From Trichodesmium erythraeum GBRTRLIN201 (GTDB lineage: Bacteria; Cyanobacteriota; Cyanobacteriia; Cyanobacteriales; Microcoleaceae), in assembly GCA_018457135.1 (NCBI GenBank), contig JAGGDU010000220.1, positions 1 through 64,000 of the forward strand: a stretch of DNA of 64,000 bases, read 5' to 3'. The position numbers and the translations under genes were made by a program. Of the stretch, positions 38,765-48,727 are shown in pieces (position 1 is the stretch's first letter; the number at the start of each line of letters is the position of its first letter). Under the pieces are notes generated by a model. The model was not told where the DNA came from. It saw only the letters and a list, made by a program, of their open reading frames with translations, and made no database searches.

Positions 38765-39583
38765 TTATTCTTCTTCATTATTATCTTCCAATGATTCCTC
38801 TTCATTGGCACTATCTAAATCTAAATCTCCTTCCGCACCTTCATAATCATCTTCATATTCTTCGTAATCTTCATAATAATCTTCATAGTCTGCTTCTAGT
38901 TGACCATGACGACCTTCATAGATAGCATCAGCCAATTTACCTACTATAAGTTTTATAGATCGAATAGCATCATCATTTGCTGGAATTGGAATATCTACTT
39001 GAGTAGGGTCACAATTAGTATCTAATAAAGAAACAATGGGAATATTTAACTTCTGACATTCCTGAACTGCATTATACTCTCGTCGCTGATCCACCATAAT
39101 TACTCCATCCGGTAGGCGACGCATATTTTTAATTCCACCCAGATATTTTTGTAGTTTAGCCATCTCACGACGAAGAACCGAGGCTTCTTTTTTTGGCAAT
39201 AAATCTAGTGCCTTACTTTCCTCACGACGCTCAAGATCTTTCAATCTTTCTACACGAGTCTTAATAGTAGTCCAGTTGGTTAGCATTCCACCTAACCAAC
39301 GTTGGTTAATATAATAACCTCCGCATCTAGTAGCTTCTTGAGCGATAATACCAGCAGCTTGACGCTTAGTACCAACAAATAAGAATTTTTTTCCTTGTTC
39401 TGAGGCCGTTCTAATATAATTGTAAGCCTCATCCATTAATTGAGCTGTTTGAACAAGGTCAATGATATGAACCCCATTACGCTCTGTAAAAATATATTGG
39501 GACATCCTTGGGTTCCAACGACGGGTCTGATGTCCAAAGTGAACTCCTGACTCTAGCAATTGAGCCAAACTAACAACTGGCAT
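38765..39583 (-). CDS. rpsB: 30S ribosomal protein S2
   Basis: Small-subunit ribosomal protein needed to load S1. 272 residues. The body matches S2 well ([67 protein letters not shown]). The last 50 or so residues are an acidic, Tyr-rich tail made almost only of Asp, Glu and Tyr (for example [18 protein letters not shown]), so the protein is longer than a tail-less S2 of about 220-240 residues. First gene of the rpsB-tsf pair; ATG start with GGAG about 10 bases upstream. Confidence 0.97.
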   Translation of the reverse strand: MPVVSLAQLLESGVHFGHQTRRWNPRMSQYIFTERNGVHIIDLVQTAQLMDEAYNYIRTASEQGKKFLFVGTKRQAAGIIAQEATRCGGYYINQRWLGGMLTNWTTIKTRVERLKDLERREESKALDLLPKKEASVLRREMAKLQKYLGGIKNMRRLPDGVIMVDQRREYNAVQECQKLNIPIVSLLDTNCDPTQVDIPIPANDDAIRSIKLIVGKLADAIYEGRHGQLEADYEDYYEDYEEYEDDYEGAEGDLDLDSANEEESLEDNNEEE

Positions 39584-40132
39584 ATTCTATCTCCTATTCG
39601 GGTTAATCCTCCATCCAGATGTATTCCCACAGATTTTTTATCTCTAGAACACCCGATTACCTAGATGTGCGATTTTAGATAACTTTTGTAGTGTAGCATA
39701 TAAAACCCTTAACCAGAACTATAAAATTAGGTAGGGAGATAGGGTGATTGAGAGATAAGGAAATGGTGAATATGGGAGTATTTTTTTACCTTTTTTCCTA
39801 TTCTATTTCTGAATCTCGACTCCTGGGAGATATCTGGGGTGGTTTAAGTTCTCCTCTATTTATTGTCACCAGAGAAATATACGTCAGTCCTATTAAAGAA
39901 AATAAAGTCTAGAGATTGGGTTTCCCAACCACTACAGTTTTTTCTTACGAATTGGTAATTTTTATTCCATAGGTATTGAAGTTATTATTCTATAGATAAT
40001 CCGTAAGTAAAAAAATGCTAATTTGATGAGGTTTGCAGACCACCTGAATAATTTGTAAATCTATAAAAAAAGGTATAATGGCATAGGCATGAATCTAAAC
40101 CACTTTCTATTTCTGAACTCCGGAAAATTTAT
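39584..40132. other. Promoter region of rpsB and empty spacer
   Basis: 549 bases holding the long leader of rpsB-tsf. I see no structured leader element that I could name, and no gene. Confidence 0.4.
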
Positions 40133-40992
40133 TTATACTTGATTAATAATCTTGTCTAATTCATTTTTGATTGTTCCATCATCCCTTAATTTTTTCATAT
40201 CTAAACTAATTTTTTTAACTATTTTGATGCTGGAAAAACCTTCTAAGTTTTCGCACTGTGATATATGGTGATTGTGATTCTTATCCTTTACACTTAAGTC
40301 TCCATATAATAAATAGTCAGTATCATTATTAATAATATTTTTTAAATTTTCATACTTATTATCTACTATTCCTCTAATTCCCTTTAAATTTGTCCTCGGT
40401 ATGAAACTTATTACATTTGTTATATGACATAATGAACCAAATAATATTGCAGCATAACCACCTGATGATACACCCATAAATATTATTTTTTTATAATCCC
40501 TTTTATTTATTTTATCCTTTAAATATTCTGTTGTTTCATCAATATTATTTGAGATACCTTCTATTCCTTTATGATACTAACATTGTTTTGCATCAATATA
40601 AAACCTTAAATCACATTTATCTGCATAGATAGATAATAAATATCTTAAAAATTTAAATGGAAGAATACCTCCCATTAGTAAACTCATTCCACCAAAGAAT
40701 ACTATTAATAATTTAGATACTTTAGACTTACATAATATTACTTTCTCATTTTCTTTGTAATTTACTAATGTTTTCTTAAATAAAGTAGAATTAGGATTAA
40801 GTTTAACAGCCTTGCTATAAGCTTTTATTGTTCATAATTTTGTTTTTGTTTGATGAGAGATTCACCCAAGTAAAAGTAATGCCAGCTAAATTGAGGATTA
40901 ATTTCTATAGCTTTTTTAAAACAGGCGATCGCTTCTTCCAACCGGCACTCCTTATCAAGTTTTCTACCTTGTATAATATAGTTTATGCTCAT
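40133..40992 (-). pseudogene. Broken TPR plus alpha/beta-hydrolase-like gene
   Basis: From an ATG at 40992 the frame reads a tetratricopeptide repeat (CRLEEAIACFKKAIEINPQF, HYFYLGESLIKQKQNYEQ) and hits TAA. A shift of one base restores a second repeat (IKAYSKAVKLNPNSTLF), then LLIVFFGGMSLLMGG and a TAG inside KQC-stop-YHKGIEG. It continues without a break through KIIFMGVSSGGYAAILFGSL, the G-x-S-x-G nucleophile elbow of an alpha/beta hydrolase, to the end. The last 114 codons from an internal ATG (40477) are still open. I infer one original protein of about 285 residues with one frameshift and one nonsense change. Related TPR-hydrolase proteins occur near glycan genes; the substrate is unknown. 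Confidence 0.7.
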
Positions 40993-41256
40993 AATTTTTT
41001 AGATAGATAATTGTTTTACTTTAGTAGATTATATTAGCTTGAAAACTTTTTATTTATCTATAAATTTGTATGTTTTACTAACTGCTGATAAATACGTTCC
41101 ACCAATCATTTCCAATTTTATCGGCAAGCCATACTAAATATAAACAAAACAATTTAGATATTATTTAATATTACCAAAAGGGATTCGATAAAGGATGCGA
41201 TATGAGCTCTATTGAATAATACAACCTATTCAAGATTACTATCAATTATCCATTAA

Positions 41257-41922
41257 TTAAGGGTGTATTTGGCCTAAAATTATTTTTAAGCGATCATAAT
41301 CATCTCTAAGTAGAACACTCATATTTCTACCTGCTTGAACTAACCAATTACGATCCGCTTTTCTGAGTTGATAAATTTCTCGAATAGTAGCTGCAACCAA
41401 AGCATCAACAGGAGCATTACTTAACTGTAACAATGTCCGTAAAAAATCTAACTGATCACTAAACCTAATTATTTCTTTCGGTTCACATAAATAGACTCCC
41501 TGATGAATTTGAGGTGGACGAGGTGGAATATACTGATAAATCCTACCATTTTCTGTTTGAGAACCATTCAAATTTTCTGGGGAAGAAAAACCGACTATTG
41601 CTGCTCGAAACTCTGTCTTTAACATAGCGAAAATTTGCGGTTGTTGCTCCCTTAATTCAGGTAGAGACATTCCTAAAGCTCTAGCTCTATGTACAGAATC
41701 AACCGGCAAAGTAGTAGCATAATAAACTACCCCATAAATCATATTTTGTGATTGTTCATCTTGAGACTTTACCCAAGTACCAAAAGCAGGCATCATAGGA
41801 AAATCTAATTCTTTTGGTTCTAAACATTGAGCTAAAAACTCTGTAGTTGCCGTTTCTATCACTTCAGCTATGTAATTATTTTGGTGATTTGTATTAGCAA
41901 ACTGGGGTAAAGGAAGACGCAT
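41257..41922 (-). CDS. Conserved cyanobacterial protein of unknown function
   Basis: 221 residues, soluble, no signal or span. The N-terminus LPLPQFANTNHQNNYIAEVIETATTEFLAQC leads to a beta-rich domain (FGTWVKSQDEQSQNMIYGVVYYATTLPVDS, IYQYIPPRPPQIHQGVYLCE), and a helical C-terminus (LVAATIREIYQLRKADRNWLVQAGRNMSVLLRDDYDRL). It feels like a well-conserved cyanobacterial family but I cannot name it; the beta-rich segment could be a HAS-barrel-like fold (weak inference). It has its own ATG. The next gene upstream on the same strand is ndhS, 275 bases away. Confidence 0.6.
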   Translation of the reverse strand: MRLPLPQFANTNHQNNYIAEVIETATTEFLAQCLEPKELDFPMMPAFGTWVKSQDEQSQNMIYGVVYYATTLPVDSVHRARALGMSLPELREQQPQIFAMLKTEFRAAIVGFSSPENLNGSQTENGRIYQYIPPRPPQIHQGVYLCEPKEIIRFSDQLDFLRTLLQLSNAPVDALVAATIREIYQLRKADRNWLVQAGRNMSVLLRDDYDRLKIILGQIHP

Positions 41923-42196
41923 AAGTATTATCAGTAATCAATTATCAGTTATCAGTAAGCTGTTTGGCATATAGTTGGTAGGGACACCTTCAATAAAACC
42001 CAAAGGTTTCATTTAACCACGACAGCTTACCTTCTGCTTAAGTAGGATACTTAAAATTAGGAATTTTCTTTTTTCTCCTCTAAAAAGGAAGAGTTTGAAG
42101 TCTTATTGATTAGTCATTAATTCAGTATAAATTATATTGATAATGAAACAAGATAGAAATAATTCCTAACTTCTGGCTTTGAACTACTAAATATCC

Positions 42197-42391
42197 TTAT
42201 TTTTTCTTGCGGCCTGCCGTTGCATCTACGACCTCTAATTCCGATAATTTAAATGTTACTAATTTATCCCAATTTCCGCCTTCAAATAAAACAGCAGCTT
42301 TACCGTCACTTACTCGTTGAACTTGTCCTTGAAAACCATAGTAAGTATCACCAAGATTTTTAACTTTAACCGCTACACCTGGTAAAATCAT
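42197..42391 (-). CDS. ndhS: NAD(P)H dehydrogenase-like complex subunit S
   Basis: Peripheral subunit of cyanobacterial NDH-1 that helps dock reduced ferredoxin for cyclic electron flow. 64 residues from the ATG at 42391, which has AGGAG eight bases upstream; an in-frame TTG at 42409 would overlap that site. The sequence is typical: [53 protein letters not shown], ending GRKKK. The SH3-like fold is expected. It lies 92 bases after mrp on the same strand. Confidence 0.93.
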   Translation of the reverse strand: MILPGVAVKVKNLGDTYYGFQGQVQRVSDGKAAVLFEGGNWDKLVTFKLSELEVVDATAGRKKK

Positions 42392-42483
42392 TGTCTCTAC
42401 TCCTATCAAAAATATTTGCTAAATTTTACAAAAGTGAAAGTTTTTTTTATTGTAGTTATTTATTTAGGTATTTATAAATTTTT

Positions 42484-43554
42484 TTATGCTAAAGCAGCAA
42501 CAGAAACTCTAGCAGCAATGTTTTGAGCGATCGCTTGTAATTTTTGAGCAGATACAGAAGCGGGATCTCCCACTACAATAGGTATACCAGAATCTCCCCC
42601 TTCTCTCACCGGCATTTCCAGAGGAACCCCACCAAGCATTGGCACTCCTAATTCTTGGGCTGTTTTTTCACCACCACCAGAGCCAAAAATATCATACTTT
42701 TTATCTGGCATATCTGGAGGTACAAAATAACTCATATTTTCCACTATTCCCAAAACAGAAACACCTAACTGCTGAAACATTTTCAAACCCTTGCGCGAGT
42801 CAAGTAATGCTACAGTTTGAGGAGTAGTCACAATGACAACTCCAGACATAGGAACAGCTTGAGCTAATGTTAATTGGGCATCACCGGTACCAGGAGGCAA
42901 GTCTACCAATAAATAATCTAATTCACCCCATTGCACTTGGTATAAAAATTGTCGGATAATTCCATTCAACATAGGACCACGCCAAATCACTGGTTGATCC
43001 TTGTCAATTAGAAAAGCCATAGAAACCAACTTGACCCCATGATTAAAGGCCGGTTGTAGCACTTCCCCAGATTCTCCTTGTTGTACCATAACCTGAGCAT
43101 CTTCTAGACCCAACATAGTTGGATCATTAGGGCCATAAATATCAGCATCAATTAAACCCACCTTAGCACCCATTTGAGCTAATGCCACAGCTACATTAAC
43201 TGCCACTGTGCTTTTACCAACCCCACCTTTGCCACTAGAAATAGCAATAATATTTTTGACCCCACCAATACCTTGGCGATCTGGTAAAGTTTTTTGTTGA
43301 GGAGTCTCCGCAGTAACATCTACTATAACTTCCTTAACTCCAGGTAATTCCTTGACAGCTTTTTGGCACTCTTCTACAATAAATTCTCGTAATGGACAAG
43401 CTGGAGTTGTCAAAACCAAAGTAAATTTGACTTGTCCATCTATAATGTTAACATTACGAATCATATTTAGTTCCACCAAACTCTTACGCAGTTCAGGGTC
43501 CTCTACTGGTCGCAATACATCTAAAATTGATTTAATATCAGGTATATTAGACAT
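42484..43554 (-). CDS. mrp: Mrp/ApbC-type iron-sulfur cluster carrier ATPase
   Basis: P-loop ATPase thought to carry Fe-S clusters to target proteins. 356 residues: an N-terminal MIP18-like domain (DPELRKSLVELNMIRNVNI with TPACPLRE), then deviant Walker A ISSGKGGVGKST (105-116), LIDADIYGPNDPTMLG, LVDLPPGTGDAQLT. The CxxC pair that binds the bridging cluster in many homologues, expected after ENMSYF, is replaced by VPPDMPDK; cyanobacterial members I know share this. Start ATG. Divergent from hemF across 396 bases. Confidence 0.93.
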   Translation of the reverse strand: MSNIPDIKSILDVLRPVEDPELRKSLVELNMIRNVNIIDGQVKFTLVLTTPACPLREFIVEECQKAVKELPGVKEVIVDVTAETPQQKTLPDRQGIGGVKNIIAISSGKGGVGKSTVAVNVAVALAQMGAKVGLIDADIYGPNDPTMLGLEDAQVMVQQGESGEVLQPAFNHGVKLVSMAFLIDKDQPVIWRGPMLNGIIRQFLYQVQWGELDYLLVDLPPGTGDAQLTLAQAVPMSGVVIVTTPQTVALLDSRKGLKMFQQLGVSVLGIVENMSYFVPPDMPDKKYDIFGSGGGEKTAQELGVPMLGGVPLEMPVREGGDSGIPIVVGDPASVSAQKLQAIAQNIAARVSVAALA

Positions 43555-43950
43555 TTTTATTATTTTCCTCTAAAATTTTAAGACCTTTCCATAAAAGCAA
43601 GGGATTATTACTAATCATTAATAGCTCTTGATACCTTACTGTATTGCATATAAAAGTGTCAGGATGTAAAAACAAATATATTGTATCGTCCTGCTGAGTG
43701 ACCTAGGCCCGTCCCCAGTTTCTAGAATAAATCGTTGTTTTTAACACTAGATATATATCTGGGAAAAAACAGGGTTTTTGGGAAAACCCGACTTAAGTCT
43801 CGCTCTACACACTGTTTTTTATGTAAGTACAATGTACTCGAAAAAAGCCGATATAATCTGAAAATTGTAACTAGATGATTTAGGACATGGTAAGATAAAA
43901 AGTATGGAAAAGATTTAATTTTTAGCCAACTTCAAATATAGATTATAGTT
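43555..43950. other. Divergent promoter region of mrp and hemF
   Basis: 396 bases. A short stem, CAGGGTTTTTGGGAAAACCCG, lies near 43770, but it sits between divergent genes and has no T-run on either side, so it is not called a terminator. Confidence 0.4.
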
Positions 43951-44982
43951 ATGGTAGTTTCGAGTAAGGACCAAGAAATATCTTTATCTGTACCAGCGAG
44001 TGACACAAAAGAACGAGTCAGTCAATTTATGCAGACTCTACAAGATGAAATTTGCCAAGGACTAGAAGAATTAGATGGAGTTAGTAAGTTCAAGGAAGAC
44101 TCTTGGAAACGTCCAGGTGGCGGCGGAGGAAAGTCTCGTGTAATAAGAGACGGTGGAGTTTTTGAACAAGGGGGAGTTAATTTTTCAGAAGTATGGGGAG
44201 ATAAATTACCTCCAAGTGTACTGAAGCAAAGACCAGAAGCGGCAGGTAATAGTTTCTATGCCACAGGAACCTCTATGGTGCTGCACCCTAAAAATCCTTA
44301 TGTACCAACAGTACATCTTAACTATCGTTATTTTGAAGCTGGATCTGTATGGTGGTTTGGTGGTGGTGTAGATTTAACACCTTACTATCCTTATGCCGAA
44401 GACGCAGCGCACTTTCATCAAACGATTAAGGCAGCCTGTGACAAAAGCCATAAAGAGTATTATCCTATATTTAAAAGATGGTGTGATGAATATTTTTACT
44501 TAAAGCATCGTCAAGAAACGCGGGGTGTAGGAGGTATCTTTTTTGATTATCAAGATGGTCAAGGAGAATTATACAAAGGGCCTGATAATCAAGGACCAGC
44601 AGCAACCTATAGTAAGGATTTAGGAATTCTTGAATCTCGTAGTTGGGAATCTTTATTTACATTTGTACAAAATTGTGGTGTATCATTTTTACCAGCATAC
44701 AAGATAATAGTAGAGAGACGGCAACCCATGAAATATGGTGACCGGGAACGCAACTTTCAGCTATACCGACGTGGCCGTTATGTTGAATTTAATTTAGTAT
44801 ATGATAGGGGTACAATTTTTGGTTTGCAAACCAATGGTCGTACAGAATCAATCTTGATGTCTTTACCACCTTTAGTTCGTTGGGAGTATGGTTACAACCC
44901 AGAACCCAACACACCAGAAGCTGAACTATATGAAGTATTCTTAAAACCTCATGACTGGGCTGACTGGAAACCAAATCATTAG
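43951..44982 (+). CDS. hemF: Oxygen-dependent coproporphyrinogen III oxidase
   Basis: Oxidative decarboxylation of coproporphyrinogen III to protoporphyrinogen IX, in haem and chlorophyll synthesis. 343 residues. Family landmarks: [101 protein letters not shown] start. 68 bases upstream of a STAS-domain gene on the same strand, which may be read from the same transcript. Confidence 0.97.
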   Translation: MVVSSKDQEISLSVPASDTKERVSQFMQTLQDEICQGLEELDGVSKFKEDSWKRPGGGGGKSRVIRDGGVFEQGGVNFSEVWGDKLPPSVLKQRPEAAGNSFYATGTSMVLHPKNPYVPTVHLNYRYFEAGSVWWFGGGVDLTPYYPYAEDAAHFHQTIKAACDKSHKEYYPIFKRWCDEYFYLKHRQETRGVGGIFFDYQDGQGELYKGPDNQGPAATYSKDLGILESRSWESLFTFVQNCGVSFLPAYKIIVERRQPMKYGDRERNFQLYRRGRYVEFNLVYDRGTIFGLQTNGRTESILMSLPPLVRWEYGYNPEPNTPEAELYEVFLKPHDWADWKPNH

Positions 44983-45050
44983 TTGTTCTGAGTTAAACTA
45001 CATTTAGATGGGCAACCACCACAAGTAATATCATCCTGAGGGAAGGGTCA

Positions 45051-45434
45051 GTGATTCAGATTGAGCAAAAAACCCACACAAATAAGGACGAGGACAAAAC
45101 AGTAATCGTCTTATCACCTAAAGGACGCTTGGATATAACAACAGCTTGGCAGTTTCGCCTTAAGTTGCAAGAATGTATCTCAAAACTAAGTCCTCATGTA
45201 GTGGTCAATTTAGGTGAGGTTAACTTTATTGATAGTTCTGGATTGACATCTCTGGTAGCAGGGATGCGAGATGCTGACAAAGGTAAGGGTAGCTTCCGTA
45301 TTTGTAACGTTCATCCAGAAGCAAAACTGGTATTCGAGGTGACCATGATGGATTCTGTGTTTGAGATTTTTGAGACAGAAGATGAAGCTCTTAATTCTGA
45401 TGATGTCCGTAACCAGGAAGGGAACAGAGCTTAA
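45051..45434 (+). CDS. STAS-domain anti-sigma factor antagonist
   Basis: 127 residues, a single STAS domain: VIVLSPKGRLDITTAWQFRLKLQ, HVVVNLGEVNFIDSSGLTSLVAGM and FRICNVHPEAKLVFEVTMMD. The phosphorylatable serine lies in FIDSSGL. Such proteins release or titrate a partner by serine phosphorylation, as in SpoIIAA/RsbV systems. GTG start with AAGG upstream. No anti-sigma kinase or sigma gene is beside it; hemF is 68 bases upstream, so the partner is elsewhere. The last 20 or so residues are an acidic tail. Confidence 0.88.
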   Translation: MIQIEQKTHTNKDEDKTVIVLSPKGRLDITTAWQFRLKLQECISKLSPHVVVNLGEVNFIDSSGLTSLVAGMRDADKGKGSFRICNVHPEAKLVFEVTMMDSVFEIFETEDEALNSDDVRNQEGNRA

Positions 45435-46053
45435 AAATTCTGAGGCAGAACTAATCAATTTGATGCTCGAAATAATACATTGATAGTTAAAGTAATATCT
45501 AATCAAGAGGTGTTATTTTATTTATATCTATGGTTCTATTCAGAAAATTTATTGATGGAAATCAATGTAACTCTAGTAGCGTAGATTTGTACTTTGGTGA
45601 AATACTTATTTGAGTTGGATGAAGCTTTAAATTATGAATTTAAAGTCCTTTTAAATGGCTACTAACTATAAGGTAGTGACCATTTTTAGCCAATTATAAA
45701 ATTTGTTCTTAACCAAAGCTACAATTTTTGATTAATTTTTATAGCTTTAAGAATTCCCAATAAGGTTACAAGACCTATTGAGGGAATCATAAAACTAGCT
45801 TTAAGCAAGCAGCACCATGAAATATCAAGCCTCCAAAAAGCTACTGTTGCAGTAGAAAGGAATTCCTATTTATGACTCCTTATTATGAGCTATCTCTTTC
45901 TGAGGATCCTTTCTAACCCTAACAGGCAGGAGTTGATGTCAAATAGCAAAACCCACTCTGCTTTTCTAACTACTACTACTATAAACTTCAAAGGTTTTGT
46001 AGTAGATAAGAATATCAATATTCAGAGATGGGATTATAGAATTAGAACACCAG
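45435..46053. other. Spacer upstream of thf1
   Basis: 619 bases, AT-rich. No gene, RNA or transposon fragment recognised. Confidence 0.4.
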
Positions 46054-46773
46054 GTGAATAATACTCGTACTGTTTCAGATACTAAGAAAACCTTTTATCA
46101 CTTTCACACCCGTCCCATTAATTCAATATATAATCGGGTAATTGAAGAGTTGTTAGTGGAAATGCACCTGATTTCCGTTAATGTTGATTATAGCTATAAC
46201 CCATTTTATGCTTTGGGTGTAGTTACAGCTTTTGACCGTTTTATGCAGGGATATTCTCCACAGGAGGATAAAACGTCGATTTTTAATGCTTTGATTCAAG
46301 GGCAAGAAGAGGATCCAAACAAATACCGTAGTGATGCTAAAGGTTTAGAAGATTTAGCTGGAAAAATCTCAGCGTCTGATATACTTTCATGGATTTGTTT
46401 ATCAAAAAATATAGATAATACTCAATATTTGCAAGATGATTTAAGAGCTATTTCTGAGAATTCAAAATTTAGGTATAGTCGCCTATTTGCTATAGGTTTA
46501 TTTACTTTACTGGAAATAGTAGATACAGAATTAATCAAGGAACAAGAGAAGCGTACAGAAGCACTTAAGAAAATTTGCCAATCTTTAAATTTGGTAGAAG
46601 AAAAGTTGTTAAAAGATATAGATTTGTATCTTAGTAACTTGGAAAGAGTAGCTCAAGCTCGTAGTGCTATGGAAGATACCCTCGCAGCCATGAGGAAAAA
46701 ACGAGAAAAACGCAGCTTAGAAAAAGTAAATCTTTCTACTTCTGGGAACAAGACTTCAGAAGATAGTGAGTAA
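46054..46773 (+). CDS. thf1: Thylakoid formation protein Thf1 / Psb29
   Basis: Helical protein needed for photosystem II and thylakoid biogenesis and for FtsH protease control. 239 residues from a GTG with AGG just upstream. Recognised by [58 protein letters not shown] and the long C-terminal coiled coil ([20 protein letters not shown]). Cytosolic or membrane-associated, no span. It stands alone. The last 25 residues are a Lys/Ser-rich tail of lower conservation. Confidence 0.95.
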
Positions 46774-47729
46774 GAAAAACAAAGTGATAATCTACTCAGT
46801 TAATCTTTATTTTTGCTGATTTTTTATATATATTAAATAAATATTATATAATTATATAATTATATAATAGAGACTACATGCATTGTTAATTTATGAAAAA
46901 ATGGAGAAAAGGTAACAAAATTGTTTGATTATTTTGATTTTAAATTATATAGATAAAGTTTAAAACTTGTAGATATTATCTAAGCATTGAGTGGAGCAAA
47001 ATATTGACTATTTATAACTTACTACTGTTAGGGTTAAAGTTATATAAATTTATACTCTTCAAATCATGAGATGGCTTTGATTAGATTGAGCAAGAAAACG
47101 AAAAAAACTTTTTATTAGTTTTATAGCATTTTTCATTATTCAAGAGTGCAGATATTTTTTTTACTTAAAAGCACTTATAAATAAATTTATGATTAGGGGA
47201 TATTTTGATATTTATAAAGTAAAAAATTATATCTATTTAGATTAAAGTGAATTCAATATTTACTTAGTGACTTACTTATTTATTTACTACTACTTGAAAT
47301 TGATTTATAACTTATGTTGATTTTACTTAATATAATTATTTAGTTATTAAAACTAATTTAAAAAGTTAATCTAGGCAGGTTAATATTAAAAATCTACTGT
47401 CTACTTTACTAGAAGACTAACATAAAACTTCACTTACTTAGATGTTTTAATATTTACTTCTTGTTTGTTGTAACTTCAGTCGGCAGTGATACTTTAGTTC
47501 GGCACTAAAGGTTTAGGTAGACTGCATCTGTTATGATTTATTATTTATACTTTTATATCATAAGTTTTCTATAGACAAATCAAGCTTATAGCAAGCAATC
47601 AAAGGTTAAAAGACTTGATAGCATATCCACTACCTAACTGTAGCTTGACCTTGTATTAGAAAATGTAGAAGATTGAAAAAATAATCCTTTGAAGGCTTTT
47701 GTTTCTTGCCTTACCTCTCGCCTCGCATT
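46774..47729. other. Long AT-rich spacer
   Basis: 956 bases, very AT-rich, with three copies of ATTATATA at 46843-46866. No gene or mobile-element fragment recognised. Confidence 0.5.
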
Positions 47730-48269
47730 TTATGAATTAGGAGTTGTATCTTCAAATTCGTTAGCCATAGATTTGAGCAAGCTACTTAGTTGTGAGCTCA
47801 CATCATTAGAAAAACTGCTCAAAACTTTAGAGTGAATTGGTTTTCGAGTAATATTCTGATCGATAGCTTCACTTACCTGTTTAGAAATCAAATGTTGAAG
47901 CTCATCCTTAGCTTTAGACCTTTGAAACTGAGCACCTTCTTCAGTAGTCGCATACAAAGGAGGGAGTCTATTTAAAGCATAAGCTGCAATGTCTCCCACA
48001 TCAAGAGTTTGATCGCTACTCCCTTCATTCTCTGCTACTCGTGCGATCGCCTCAGATAGAACTAACTCTTCCATCACATTAATAAATTGTTTGCGAGGTA
48101 AAACAACTACTTCTCCTGTTAATAAAGCTCCCATTAAACGATCAAGGGACATATACTCCTCAATAGACAATTCAGAAGCTGTATTACAAATTCGTCCTAC
48201 TTCTGCTTCCATAGAAGGAGTTAAATAACCATCTTGTAGAGCTTGTTCAACAATTTTTTCTATACTCAT
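47730..48269 (-). CDS. ComFB-domain regulator
   Basis: 179 residues. The ComFB domain is recognised by the N-terminal AEVGRICNTASELSIEEYMSL, then VEELVLSEAIARVAE and DVGDIAAYALNRLPPLYATT. Cyanobacterial ComFB proteins have been described as cyclic di-nucleotide receptors; whether this one binds c-di-GMP or c-di-AMP cannot be told from sequence. The C-terminal 40 residues are polar and probably flexible. ATG start. A half-copy of the 14-base-TIR MITE family starts 37 bases upstream of the start codon, within the likely promoter or leader. Confidence 0.8.
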   Translation of the reverse strand: MSIEKIVEQALQDGYLTPSMEAEVGRICNTASELSIEEYMSLDRLMGALLTGEVVVLPRKQFINVMEELVLSEAIARVAENEGSSDQTLDVGDIAAYALNRLPPLYATTEEGAQFQRSKAKDELQHLISKQVSEAIDQNITRKPIHSKVLSSFSNDVSSQLSSLLKSMANEFEDTTPNS

Positions 48270-48305
48270 AACTTTTATGTAAGTTTATTTATAATAACTG
48301 TCTAA

Positions 48306-48355
48306 TATAGCAGTCGAATATTTTTCAGCAGACATTACTAAATTCTGAAATTTAG
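48306..48355. repeat. Half of a MITE of the 6416-6520 family
   Basis: TATAGCAGTCGAA followed by GACATTACTAAAT aligns with the reverse complement of the right half of the element at 6416-6520. The other end is missing. It lies just upstream of the ComFB gene. Confidence 0.65.
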
Positions 48356-48727
48356 TCAGGGATGAGTTTTTACTCTTGAATTTTGTATAGCGCCTAAACA
48401 TCTCTAACTTAATAATTTAGAATATGGTAATAAGTCCATCAAAGTCAACAGGAACCACCATATAATTTTTTTTTTAAAGTATAACTAATCAGTTATCAGT
48501 TATAACTATCTCCGGCTCTCGCCATAGACTGGAAATACTAAACTTGATTTTTTCATTTTCTTAAAAGATCAGAGTTGATTTATTATCACCTTGTGAAAAT
48601 TTCTATGCTATGAAAATCCTGTATCTTACTAAAGTTAATAAATATACAGTATGAGGTTACAAATACTCTCTAACCATAACGAGTTATCTCTATCTTAAAA
48701 GTGGAGGTAATGGTGCTGACTTTTTGG
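48356..48727. other. Spacer upstream of the ComFB gene
   Basis: 372 bases to the 3' end of the M23 peptidase gene. No gene seen. Confidence 0.4.

Noticed and set aside
40828-41010. 60-codon plus-strand ORF
   Set aside because: Antisense to the TPR part of the broken TPR-hydrolase gene, whose repeats are convincing.
43760-43790. Hairpin GGGTTTTTGGGAAAACCC as terminator
   Set aside because: It lies between two divergent genes and has no T-run on either strand.
46843-46866. AT-repeat as a replication origin element
   Set aside because: Three copies of ATTATATA only; no DnaA boxes or origin genes nearby.
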